Origin: Veillonella sp.
Lineage (GTDB): Bacteria > Bacillota > Negativicutes > Veillonellales > Veillonellaceae
NCBI GenBank assembly: GCA_022737715.1
Contig: JAIITD010000001.1
Coordinates: forward strand, 1 to 44,045
Reading direction: 5' to 3'
DNA: 44,045 bases
This document shows positions 1 through 7,958 of the stretch, piece after piece. Both the position numbers and the translations under genes were made by a program. How positions within the stretch are numbered: the first letter of the stretch is position 1; each line of letters begins with the position of its first letter. The notes below the pieces were generated by a model. The model made no database searches. It was given only the letters and a program-made list of their open reading frames with translations, and was not told the DNA's origin.

Positions 1-683
1 ATCAAGAAGTATTCTGTATCCTCAACGTGGTACATATCTTCAGCAAATTTAGGCAATTGACCTGTACCTGTCAAGGTTTCACGAGTTACCATGTATGGTG
101 TCATCATTTCTGTATAGCCTTGCTTATCAACATGAAGATCAACCATGAAGTTAATAAGAGCACGTTCTAAACGAGCACCTACGCCTTTATATACGGTAAA
201 GCGAGCACCAGACATTTTTACAGCACGGTTAAAATCAAGAATATCTAAGTCTTCGCCGATATCCCAATGTGCTTTGGGTTCAAAATCAAATTGACGTGGT
301 TCGCCCCATTTGCGTTGTTCTACATTTTCATCTTCATCAGCACCAACAGGAACAGATGCGTCACACATATTTGGCAACATCAATGCAGCATTGCGCAAAG
401 ATTCTTCTACTTCGCGAATGCGACCATCTAACTCAGAAATTTCGTCGCCAACGCGTTTCATTTCTGCAATTTTATCATCTGCATTTTCTTTATTGCGTTT
501 TAATTGGCTGATTTCTTCTGTTACAGAATTACGTAATGCCTTTAATTCTTCAACCTTTTGAATCAATTGTTTTCGTTCATCATACGCAGCAACAAAGGTG
601 TCAAGATCACCCTTTGTATGACGATTATCCAAATTTTGTTTTACTAATTCGAGATTTTCTCGGACAAATTTCAAATCTAACAT
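1..683 (-). CDS. serS: Seryl-tRNA synthetase, N-terminal part (cut by window edge)
   Basis: Charges tRNA-Ser with serine in the cytoplasm. About 227 codons are visible. The start MLDLKFVRENLE, the long charged coiled-coil arm (about residues 25-100) and the start of the class II catalytic core (TGTGQLPKF, then the EDTEYFLI region) are typical of SerRS. The gene runs off the left edge, so the catalytic C-terminal half is not seen. The 5' side is only 72 nt from the next gene, too short for a T-box leader. A TGGTATACT extended -10 lies about 50 nt upstream of the start. Confidence 0.96.
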   Translation of the reverse strand, partial: MLDLKFVRENLELVKQNLDNRHTKGDLDTFVAAYDERKQLIQKVEELKALRNSVTEEISQLKRNKENADDKIAEMKRVGDEISELDGRIREVEESLRNAALMLPNMCDASVPVGADEDENVEQRKWGEPRQFDFEPKAHWDIGEDLDILDFNRAVKMSGARFTVYKGVGARLERALINFMVDLHVDKQGYTEMMTPYMVTRETLTGTGQLPKFAEDMYHVEDTEYFL

Positions 684-734
684 AGTATCAGCCTCTTCTA
701 TTATGTCGTACAATTTAGTATTTTGATACACTTA

Positions 735-743
735 AGTATACCA
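735..743 (-). promoter_or_regulatory. Probable extended -10 promoter of serS
   Basis: On the minus strand the sequence reads TGGTATACT, an extended -10 (TGn plus a -10 hexamer). It overlaps a near-perfect palindrome, TATACTTAAGTGTA with one mismatch (about 727-740). No good -35 is visible. The same TGGTATAAT-like element is found before ftsH, the FtsB-like gene and the unknown gene at 34426. Confidence 0.4.
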
Positions 744-755
744 TAAAATATAGCA

Positions 756-1709
756 TTATTCATCATCTTCTTCATCGAGAAGATAATCCTTAGCCATCCA
801 TTTACGGGTCGCAGTGAAGGAAATAGTGACCCATTTTTCTGTAGGATTACCACCGATTTCTTCATCGATTTCATTTCGAATACGATCGAGTTCCGCTATT
901 GTTTGATAAGGAAACTTCTTTGGCACTAGAATATCAATCTCTATGATGCGCGAGTTACCATAAGCCTGTACACTAGTCACATAATCCTTAAATGAATATT
1001 TTTCCATAAAACGGTCCATGATTTCTTGTACCTCATCATGCAAAGATGAAGGCGCCCATCCCAAGATTTGTTTTGTAGAAGGTACAATAATCTTAATAAC
1101 AGATGGTGTCATTTGCAATGCTAGTACGATCAAAACGATAGGGTCAATATATACCGCCCAATAACTGTATGATGTATCCTCTAACAGGATAGCAGCTATA
1201 AAGCTGATGAGGATGGCTGCCTCGAGCCACGCGTCAACAGACCAACTTACATTATCAAACTTGATTAGATTCGATTGTAAGCTTTTATTAATGCGATGTA
1301 CATAAAAATAATATGCTGTATCAGCTATAGTAAAGAAAATAGCATAGTAAATAGCTATACCGAAATCAACATGGCGACCTCCGTTCAATAAATCCCCTAT
1401 CCCACTAATCAATGCATATAACACAATCAATAGGATAAAGAATCCTTCAACGACGAGCACGAGAGGCTCAAATTGCCAATATCCAAACTGGAACCGTTTA
1501 CTTGTTTCGCGCGCTACCAATTTGGCCGTCATAAGCATCATAATCTTAATGATTACATCGATGAATGAAAATATACCATCTAATAATACGGCACTAGAAC
1601 CAGTAATTACACCCATAATAGTACCACTAACGGCCACCAACGACATTAATGCAACGGATTGCTTTAGTAATCGTTGTTCTATGGAACGCCTTGCAGCTAA
1701 TATATCCAT
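756..1709 (-). CDS. Cation diffusion facilitator (CDF) family transporter
   Basis: A 317-residue integral membrane protein with about six hydrophobic segments and a soluble C-terminal domain (from about residue 225), as in CDF metal/proton antiporters. The TM2 signature is recognisable (GSSAVLLDGIFSFID, residues 37-51, with Asp44 and Asp51), and Asp159 sits in TM5. The histidines that usually complete the zinc site in TM2 and TM5 are not where expected (Phe47 and Ser155), so the metal cannot be named. The ribosome site AAAGGGGG precedes the start. It reads toward serS with no clear terminator between. Family assignment is fairly firm; substrate unknown. Confidence 0.75.
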   Translation of the reverse strand: MDILAARRSIEQRLLKQSVALMSLVAVSGTIMGVITGSSAVLLDGIFSFIDVIIKIMMLMTAKLVARETSKRFQFGYWQFEPLVLVVEGFFILLIVLYALISGIGDLLNGGRHVDFGIAIYYAIFFTIADTAYYFYVHRINKSLQSNLIKFDNVSWSVDAWLEAAILISFIAAILLEDTSYSYWAVYIDPIVLIVLALQMTPSVIKIIVPSTKQILGWAPSSLHDEVQEIMDRFMEKYSFKDYVTSVQAYGNSRIIEIDILVPKKFPYQTIAELDRIRNEIDEEIGGNPTEKWVTISFTATRKWMAKDYLLDEEDDE

Positions 1710-1739
1710 AATTACCCCCTTTTATACCTATATTATTTT

Positions 1740-1761
1740 ATTATACTCTAATATTGAGTAT
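1740..1761 (-). promoter_or_regulatory. Probable promoter and inverted repeat upstream of the CDF gene
   Basis: TATAAT on the minus strand at 1740-1745, about 30 nt before the start codon, is partly overlapped by the inverted repeat ATACTC-N7-GAGTAT (1743-1761). The repeat would lie in the -10/-35 spacer, a usual place for a metal-sensor operator. No -35 of good quality is seen. Confidence 0.35.
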
Positions 1762-1776
1762 TTTTAAAATCACACA

Positions 1777-1825
1777 GAAAAAGCCCTCTGCTATCAGAAT
1801 TCTATACTTCTAATAGCAGAGGGCT
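1777..1825 (-). terminator. Terminator of the speF-potE operon
   Basis: Perfect 13-bp stem AGCCCTCTGCTAT / ATAGCAGAGGGCT (1782-1794 and 1813-1825). On the minus strand it is followed by TTTTTCTG. It lies about 50 nt past the potE stop and before the CDF promoter. Confidence 0.88.
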
Positions 1826-1876
1826 ATTCAAAGGAGATAGTATCACCAAATCTCTTATAGTAATAGTTTAATTATA

Positions 1877-3196
1877 CTATTTTCCAATATTATGTTCTAA
1901 ATCAAAGCGATCAGATACGAAACCGTATAATGTCCAACCTGCAAAGGTTACAATAGAACCGTATGTCATAGCTTCAAAACCGGACGCATACAATGCATAT
2001 AAGCTATATAAGGAACCGATAAAGGCGATAAATGTCGTACCTTTAAGTTCACTACCAGCACGTTTTGCAGCTTTCATCAATACGATAACGGCACCCATGG
2101 ATAATAGATAAGGAATAATATTCGTTACAACGGCCAAGTTAACCAATGTTTCGAATTGTTCGCTTAAGGAAGGACTGATTGTCATCAAACTCATTAGAGA
2201 TTGCAAGATAGTAATTGTTACCATACCAACTACTGGAGCATCTTTAGATGTAATTTTACTGAACAATTTAGGGAAGTAACCTTCGTCAGCGGCGCCTTTA
2301 AATACGTTCGCAATCGTGAACTGCCAACCAAGCAAGGAACCGAAGCAAGACATAACCATAAGACCCATAACGATCTTACCAACTGTACCATTGAACATGG
2401 ATGCAAATGCTAAACCAAATGGTGCATTACTATTAACAAGTTCGCTAGCTGGTACGATACCAAACATCATGTTAGTGGAAACAATATAAATCGCAGCAGC
2501 GCCTAATGTACCACCAAGAACGGCTTTTGGTACATTCTTTTCTGGATTATCTACAGCATCAGCGTTGGCACATGCGGATTCTAGACCAAGGAAAGCCCAC
2601 AATGTCATAGCGATGGAGTTTGTAGCAGCTTCACCAAATGGCATGTTGTTTACATTCCAGTTTGCCACATACATATCTGCGGAGAAATATGCCCAACCTA
2701 CAGTACTAATTACAAGTACTGGTGCAATAACGCCCCATACAGTAAAGCTAGATACACGACCTGTAATACTAGCACCACCAAAGTTCAATACTGTTGCAAG
2801 CCATAATGTGAAAATTGTATAAATACCAGTCATTAATGGTGTTAATGTTGCATCAGCAAATGTCGCTGCATAACCTACAGCAGAAATAGCGATCGCAATA
2901 TTCGCAATCAAAAGAGATACACCATAGGTATAGTTTGCCATAAAGTTCCCCGCTTTACCGAAGGAATATTCAGCATAACCACCCATGCCGCCACCCTTGC
3001 GTCCATACATACCACATTTAGCAAATGCGTATGCCAAACACATGGAGCCAACAGCTGTGATCAACCAAGATACGATTGAAAGAGCACCTACCTGTGCCAA
3101 CTTTGTTGGCAACATGATAATACCGGAGCCCATCATATTTACAGCTGTTAAAATTGTCAGCTGCAATACGGACATTTTATTTTTGCCTGTACTCAT
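1877..3196 (-). CDS. potE: Putrescine/ornithine antiporter PotE
   Basis: APC-superfamily inner-membrane transporter of 439 residues with about 12 TM segments; E. coli PotE has the same length. It exchanges external ornithine for internal putrescine. Resemblance to enterobacterial PotE is strong throughout: MSVLQLTILTAVNMMGSGII near the start, GGMGGYAEYSFGKAGNFMAN near residue 70, MTLWAFLGLESACAN near 200, and CFGSLLGWQFTIANVFK near 290. It follows speF by 63 nt with a stem-loop between, the same speF-potE order as in E. coli. A ribosome site AAGGTGG precedes ATG. A CadB-like lysine/cadaverine role is less likely because the partner enzyme is SpeF-like. Confidence 0.95.
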   Translation of the reverse strand: MSTGKNKMSVLQLTILTAVNMMGSGIIMLPTKLAQVGALSIVSWLITAVGSMCLAYAFAKCGMYGRKGGGMGGYAEYSFGKAGNFMANYTYGVSLLIANIAIAISAVGYAATFADATLTPLMTGIYTIFTLWLATVLNFGGASITGRVSSFTVWGVIAPVLVISTVGWAYFSADMYVANWNVNNMPFGEAATNSIAMTLWAFLGLESACANADAVDNPEKNVPKAVLGGTLGAAAIYIVSTNMMFGIVPASELVNSNAPFGLAFASMFNGTVGKIVMGLMVMSCFGSLLGWQFTIANVFKGAADEGYFPKLFSKITSKDAPVVGMVTITILQSLMSLMTISPSLSEQFETLVNLAVVTNIIPYLLSMGAVIVLMKAAKRAGSELKGTTFIAFIGSLYSLYALYASGFEAMTYGSIVTFAGWTLYGFVSDRFDLEHNIGK

Positions 3197-3218
3197 AGTT
3201 TTACCACCTTTTTATTGA

Positions 3219-3254
3219 TTGTGGCGCCGTCAGAGAAACTCTGACGGCACACAA
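3219..3254 (-). other. Intercistronic stem-loop between speF and potE
   Basis: Perfect stem GCCGTCAGAG / CTCTGACGGC with an AAA loop (3226-3248), extended by TTGTG/CACAA arms. On the minus strand no T-run follows (next bases GCCACAATCAATAAAAAGG), so it is not a classical terminator. It may stabilise the speF mRNA 3' end or reduce potE expression relative to speF. Confidence 0.7.
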
Positions 3255-3259
3255 TAGTG

Positions 3260-5434
3260 TTATTTTTCAAATTCTTTTTTCAATACATAGCCATAAGCTT
3301 TTTTAGTTCCATCTGGTTGTGGTGTAATGTATACGCCTTGGATTTCAGGAGCAAAGCCAGGTAACTTGTTGATGCCTTCTTGCAATGCTAAGAAGTAATC
3401 ACAAGCTGTTTTGGACCAGCGTTCGCCAGGTTGTACACACAATACTCCAGGAGGATATGGAAGAGCGCCTTCAAGAGCAATGCGACCTTCAGCTTCATCC
3501 AATGGTACGAGTTCACCTTTACCACGTTGGAATTCAAAGTTCGCTTCTTGAGGATTCATTACATATTCTGGAAGGTAGTCATGTAAGAATAAGCGTTCTT
3601 GCAATGTACTAACTTGTCTATCCTTGTAGAAATCATGCATTTCTTGGCATAATTGACGGATATGATAGCCTTTATATTTGTCGATATTAGCATAGTAAAT
3701 CGATGGTAAGACATCTTGCATAGGTGCATCAGCTTCAATTAATTCTTCAAAGCGAATCAATTGTGCCACTAAATCGTCCATCTTAGTTTTGGATTCTGCT
3801 GGTGTCATCAAGAATAAAATAGTATTCAAGTCACATTTTTCAGGAATAATACCATTTTCACGTAAGTAGTTTGCAAGAATATTGGCATGAATACCGAAGT
3901 CTTCGTATTCACCAGTTTCTACATTGATACCAGGTGTAATCAATTGGAACTTGCAAGGATCGATAAAGTATTGGCCTTTACCATAACCTTTGAAGGAGTG
4001 CCATTTAGCATTTGGTTCAAATGCGAAGTAGTCCACATCTTGAGCCATTTCTTTAGTATCCCCATCTTCCCATTTCTTACCATGTACAACAGGAGGTACT
4101 AATGGACGAAGGTATTTACAATGTTTCAATACAGATTTACGAGCATCGATAACTGTTTCTACGCAGTCAATCCAAAGTTTTTTACCAGCTTCGCCTTCAT
4201 GCATCTTAGCATTTACGTCAAGTGCTGCAAATAATGGATAGAATGGAGATGTAGACGCATGCATCATAAATGCATTGTTAAGACGTTTATGGTTTACATA
4301 ACGATCTTGACCTTTAACATGTTTATCTTTTTTGTGGATTTGAGATGTTTGAGAGAAACCAGCTTGTTGTTTATGAACAGATTGAGTTACCAATACACCT
4401 GGGTCATTAGGGCCTAATTCCAAGAGCAATGGACTGCAGTCTTTCATCATAGGGATAAATTGTTCGTAACCAACCCATGCGGAGTCGAAGAAGATGTAAT
4501 CACATAGGTGACCAATCTTATCAACAACTTGACGCGCATTATAGATAGTACCATCGTATGTACCTAATTGGATAACTGCTAAGCGGATAGGACGTTCTGC
4601 TTTTGCTTTTTCAGGATCTTTTTCAGCAATCAATTCACGAATGTATTTTTCGTCGAAGCAGTGTTCCAAAATACCGCCGATAGAACCGAATGGATTACGT
4701 GCTGTTTCAAGGTATACAGGAGTTGCACCAGCCATTACAAGAGCACCATGGCAAATGGATTTATGGTTGTTACGATCATATAGAATGATATCGCCAGGTG
4801 TTAATAGAGCATTCAATACAACCTTATTAGATGAAGATGTACCATTTAATACGAAATATGTTTTATCTGCATTATATACTTGCGCCGCATGTTGTTGAGC
4901 CGCACATGCTGGACCTTCATGGATTAAAAGGTCGCCTAACGCAACGTCCGCATTACAAAGGTCAGAGCGGAATACGTTTTCACCGTAGAAATCATAGAAT
5001 GCACGACCAGCTGGATGTTTACAATAGAATTGACCACCTTGGTGACCTGGACAGTCAAATTGAGAGTTACCTTCTTCTACATAATCAGCCAACGCTCTAA
5101 AGAATGGAGGCAACATAGATTCTTCATATTTGTCAGCAGCAGCTTCGATTTGACGTTTATATAAGTCGAAGTTTGTACTAGAACCATCAATTACACGTTC
5201 CACTTTCCCCATGAATTGATCAATATCAACAGAATTATCAAAAACAACTAAGAATACAGGGATGCCAAAAGATTTTACAGTTTCATTATCTAAGATAGCT
5301 GTATCACTTTCACTAATAACGATTGCTCCTATATCAGTAAAATCGGTTTGACTTAAATCTACACTTTCATGGCCGTCTAAAGGTCCAAAGTAATATTGTG
5401 CCTTATGAGAAAATGCAACCTTCATGTGTTTCAT
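3260..5434 (-). CDS. speF: Inducible-type ornithine decarboxylase SpeF
   Basis: PLP enzyme of the fold-I Orn/Lys/Arg decarboxylase family; decarboxylates ornithine to putrescine in the cytoplasm and consumes a proton. At 724 residues it is close to E. coli SpeF (about 730) and collinear with it: N-terminal wing domain (1-110), then FDCPGHQGG (126-134), LNGTSSSNKVVLNALLTPGD (196-215), FDSAWVGYEQF (316-326) and the PLP lysine in SVHKQQAGF (Lys355). The late motif GALPYPPGVLCV is also present. The start is set by AGGAGG 9 nt before ATG; a second ATG three codons on has poorer spacing. Forms an operon with potE. Specificity for ornithine rather than lysine is inferred from resemblance and the PotE partner. 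Confidence 0.95.
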   Translation of the reverse strand: MKHMKVAFSHKAQYYFGPLDGHESVDLSQTDFTDIGAIVISESDTAILDNETVKSFGIPVFLVVFDNSVDIDQFMGKVERVIDGSSTNFDLYKRQIEAAADKYEESMLPPFFRALADYVEEGNSQFDCPGHQGGQFYCKHPAGRAFYDFYGENVFRSDLCNADVALGDLLIHEGPACAAQQHAAQVYNADKTYFVLNGTSSSNKVVLNALLTPGDIILYDRNNHKSICHGALVMAGATPVYLETARNPFGSIGGILEHCFDEKYIRELIAEKDPEKAKAERPIRLAVIQLGTYDGTIYNARQVVDKIGHLCDYIFFDSAWVGYEQFIPMMKDCSPLLLELGPNDPGVLVTQSVHKQQAGFSQTSQIHKKDKHVKGQDRYVNHKRLNNAFMMHASTSPFYPLFAALDVNAKMHEGEAGKKLWIDCVETVIDARKSVLKHCKYLRPLVPPVVHGKKWEDGDTKEMAQDVDYFAFEPNAKWHSFKGYGKGQYFIDPCKFQLITPGINVETGEYEDFGIHANILANYLRENGIIPEKCDLNTILFLMTPAESKTKMDDLVAQLIRFEELIEADAPMQDVLPSIYYANIDKYKGYHIRQLCQEMHDFYKDRQVSTLQERLFLHDYLPEYVMNPQEANFEFQRGKGELVPLDEAEGRIALEGALPYPPGVLCVQPGERWSKTACDYFLALQEGINKLPGFAPEIQGVYITPQPDGTKKAYGYVLKKEFEK

Positions 5435-5490
5435 AATACGTTCCTCCTAAAGTAAGAGTTGTAATTAAAATTAATGGAACTTATGTACAT
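5431..5490 (-). CDS. Candidate 19-codon leader ORF coupled to speF
   Basis: A short ORF, MYISSINFNYNSYFRRNVL, ends in TGA that overlaps the speF ATG (ATGA). The speF ribosome site AGGAGG falls inside it as two Arg codons. E. coli speF is controlled by an arrest peptide (SpeFL), so a leader ORF is plausible, but this one shows no clear homology to SpeFL and has only a distant AAAGGGG (16 nt upstream of its ATG). It could be chance in AT-rich DNA. Confidence 0.25.
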   Translation of the reverse strand: MYISSINFNYNSYFRRNVL

Positions 5491-5770
5491 AAATATAAGA
5501 TGTATACCCCTTTAGTAATTGATAGCTATCTCATTTAGTTAGGTGTATTCTTTATCTTTATGTATATTCTAACATTTATGCAATTTAATTTATAGCGTTT
5601 AATTATACGCATTATACATACAGTTATCGTAACTATGAGTTTTATGCAAGATGAATATTACGTTAAATTATAGAATATAGTTGTATAATCTTTTTCATAT
5701 GTTGATAACCATTATTAATACGTAAGATAGTCTGTAAACTGCAGTCATGTATATCTACTTATTTACACAC
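5491..5770. other. AT-rich upstream region of speF without a gene
   Basis: With the adjoining leader ORF and lysS terminator, this is the longest stretch without a firm gene (about 395 nt between lysS and speF). It is very AT-rich. On the minus strand it holds a TATAAT near 5610, with a short GCGT/ACGC inverted repeat just after it, and possible weak -35 elements, but no promoter I would place with confidence. No tRNA or riboswitch fold is recognised. The transcript leader of speF probably starts here. Confidence 0.4.
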
Positions 5771-5822
5771 AAAAAAGGCTGTAACGAGAACATGGTTTCA
5801 CCACATTGTGTTACAGCCTTTT
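5771..5822 (-). terminator. Terminator of greA-lysS
   Basis: AAAGGCTGTAAC (5774-5785) pairs with GTTACAGCCTTT (5810-5821), with a further small ATGGT/ACCA hairpin inside the loop. On the minus strand it ends in TTTTTT. It begins about 10 nt after the lysS stop. Confidence 0.9.
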
Positions 5823-5831
5823 ATTTAACTT

Positions 5832-7343
5832 TTATTCAGTTACCTCTTCTTGTGCTTGAGATGTTTCAGGTTTCATTAATGGGAACAACAATACATCGCG
5901 AATGGATGCAGAGTCTGTCAAGAACATAACAAGACGGTCGATACCAACGCCCAAACCTGCTGTTGGAGGCAAACCGTATTCAAGAGCATTGACGAAGTCT
6001 TCATCCATACGATGCGCTTCATCATCACCAGCTTCACGTTCTTTCAATTGATCCAAAAAACGTAATTTTTGGTCAATTGGGTCATTTAACTCGGAGAAGC
6101 CATTTGCCAATTCACGGCCATAGATGAATGCTTCAAAACGTTCTGTAGCCAATGGATTTTCTCGACTTGCTTTGGCAAGTGGAGAAATTTCTTTTGGGTG
6201 GCCATATACGATAGTTGGTTGAATCAAGTTTTCTTCTACATAATCTTCGAAGCAAGCATTCAAGATTTTACCAATACCATCATTTTCTGTGTATTCTACA
6301 TTCAAACGATCAGCAATAGCACGCGCTTCTTCTACAGTAGTTACTGCATCAAAGTCTTCGCCAGTGTATTTTTTAACACCTTCAGCCATTGTGATACGAT
6401 TCCAAGGTGGAGTTAAGTTGATTTCAGTACCTTGGTATGTAATTTCTTGTGTACCTAGTACTTCTTGAGCACAATAGGATACAAGATTTTCTGTTAAACG
6501 AATTGCATCTTCTACATCGCCATATGCTTGGTAAGATTCGATAGTTGTGAATTCTGGATTATGACGATTATCGATACCTTCATTACGGAAACAACGGTTC
6601 ATTTCGAATACGCGTTCCATACCGCCAACGATTAAGCGTTTTAGATATAATTCAGGAGCAATACGCATGTAGATATCGATATCAAGCGCATTGTGATGAG
6701 TAATGAATGGACGAGCAGCTGCGCCGCCTGGAATTGGATGCATCATAGGTGTTTCCACTTCCATAAAACCATCGTTCATCATGTATTCGCGAATCTTCGC
6801 AACGATTTTAGAACGTTTAATAAATGTATCGCGTACTTCTGGGTTTACGATTAAATCTACATAACGTTGACGGTAGCGAAGTTCAGTATCCTTCAAACCA
6901 TGCCATTTTTCAGGTAATGGACGCAATGCTTTGGACAACAATGTCAATTTGTCGACTTTAATCGTAACTTCACCACTGTGAGTCCTAAATACATGGCCTT
7001 CGATACCTACAATATCACCAATATCAAGCATTTTTACATATTTGTAATTATCTTCACCCAATACATCCTTACGGAAATATACTTGGATATCACCAGATAA
7101 ATCGCGAATATTAGCAAATGCAGTTTTACCATGGGAACGCATCGTCATCAAGCGACCTGCGATGACTACAGGTTGGTCTTCGTAGTTCAAGAAGTCATTT
7201 TTAATATCTTTTGCATGATCTTTAACAACAAATCGTTGGCCAAATGGATAGATACCATCAGCTTCGTATTCAGCCAATTTGTCGCGGCGAATTTGCATTT
7301 GATCATTTAATTCTTCTTGTAAGTTTTTAATTTCTTCACTCAT
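5832..7343 (-). CDS. lysS: Lysyl-tRNA synthetase, class II
   Basis: Charges tRNA-Lys. 503 residues, usual for bacterial class II LysRS. An N-terminal OB-fold (about 55-160) is followed by the class II core: motif 1 around FMEVETPMMHPIPGGAAARPF (about 195), motif 2 FRNEGIDNRHNPEFTTIES (about 250), and motif 3 GLGVGIDRLVMFLTD near the C terminus. The start is preceded by AAGAGGCG. It lies 29 nt after greA with no terminator between, so the two are probably cotranscribed, as in many Firmicutes. Confidence 0.97.
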   Translation of the reverse strand: MSEEIKNLQEELNDQMQIRRDKLAEYEADGIYPFGQRFVVKDHAKDIKNDFLNYEDQPVVIAGRLMTMRSHGKTAFANIRDLSGDIQVYFRKDVLGEDNYKYVKMLDIGDIVGIEGHVFRTHSGEVTIKVDKLTLLSKALRPLPEKWHGLKDTELRYRQRYVDLIVNPEVRDTFIKRSKIVAKIREYMMNDGFMEVETPMMHPIPGGAAARPFITHHNALDIDIYMRIAPELYLKRLIVGGMERVFEMNRCFRNEGIDNRHNPEFTTIESYQAYGDVEDAIRLTENLVSYCAQEVLGTQEITYQGTEINLTPPWNRITMAEGVKKYTGEDFDAVTTVEEARAIADRLNVEYTENDGIGKILNACFEDYVEENLIQPTIVYGHPKEISPLAKASRENPLATERFEAFIYGRELANGFSELNDPIDQKLRFLDQLKEREAGDDEAHRMDEDFVNALEYGLPPTAGLGVGIDRLVMFLTDSASIRDVLLFPLMKPETSQAQEEVTE

Positions 7344-7372
7344 GTTATCGCCTCTTTTGTTAAAATGAAAAA

Positions 7373-7846
7373 TTATTGAATTGCTAACACTTTGAAAGTA
7401 ACAGGACCATCCGGTGTGGATACCTCTACTTCATCGCCCTTACGTTTACCCAAAATAGCTTTACCTACAGGTGATTCGTTGGAAATACGATTGTTGAAAG
7501 GATCTGCTTCGGAAGAACCAACAATAACATATTCCAATTCATCATTGTACATTGTATCTAATACGGTAACCTTGCTACCTACGGATACTACATCACCCTT
7601 AATGGATTCATCAATGATTTTTGCTGTATTAATTTTATTTTCTAACTCAGAAATATAACCTTCAATGAAAGCCTGTTCATTTTTAGCATCATCATATTCA
7701 GAGTTTTCGCTGATATCGCCGTATTCAATAGCTGTTTTAATACGTTGTGACACCTCAATACGGCGCACAGATTTATAATATGCTAATTCATCCTCAAGTT
7801 TTTTCAAGCCTTCGGCTGTAAGTAATGTTTCTTTTACGTCTGCCAT
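7373..7846 (-). CDS. greA: Transcription elongation factor GreA
   Basis: Rescues backtracked RNA polymerase by stimulating transcript cleavage. 157 residues, the usual length. The N-terminal coiled coil (about 8-75) carries LTAEGLKKLEDELAYYK, then GDISENSEYDDAKNEQAF with the acidic tip residues that act at the polymerase active site. The C-terminal FKBP-like domain ends in SPVGKAILGKRKGDEVEVSTPDG. The start has AGGAG 7 nt upstream. First gene of a greA-lysS unit. Confidence 0.97.
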   Translation of the reverse strand: MADVKETLLTAEGLKKLEDELAYYKSVRRIEVSQRIKTAIEYGDISENSEYDDAKNEQAFIEGYISELENKINTAKIIDESIKGDVVSVGSKVTVLDTMYNDELEYVIVGSSEADPFNNRISNESPVGKAILGKRKGDEVEVSTPDGPVTFKVLAIQ

Positions 7847-7880
7847 GGAATCTCCTAATCTTTCTACATATAAATAATAG

Positions 7881-7905
7881 AAAAAGTGTCATAGTACGAT
7901 GACAC
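7881..7905 (-). terminator. Terminator of dusB
   Basis: Stem GTGTCAT / ATGACAC with loop AGTACG (7886-7905). On the minus strand it is followed by TTTTT. It separates dusB from greA; the greA promoter must lie within the short stretch after it. Confidence 0.82.
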
Positions 7906-7958
7906 CTTATCTTTCATCTTTAATTTTTAATCAATTATACTAAGAACCCCTGTATTTG

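Noticed and set aside
684..755. Possible T-box leader before serS
   Set aside because: Only 72 nt are available and no T-box consensus (GGTGGNACCGCG) is present.
5431..5490. Direct homologue of the enteric SpeFL arrest peptide
   Set aside because: The position differs (it overlaps speF) and there is no convincing sequence match, so only a coupled leader ORF is proposed.
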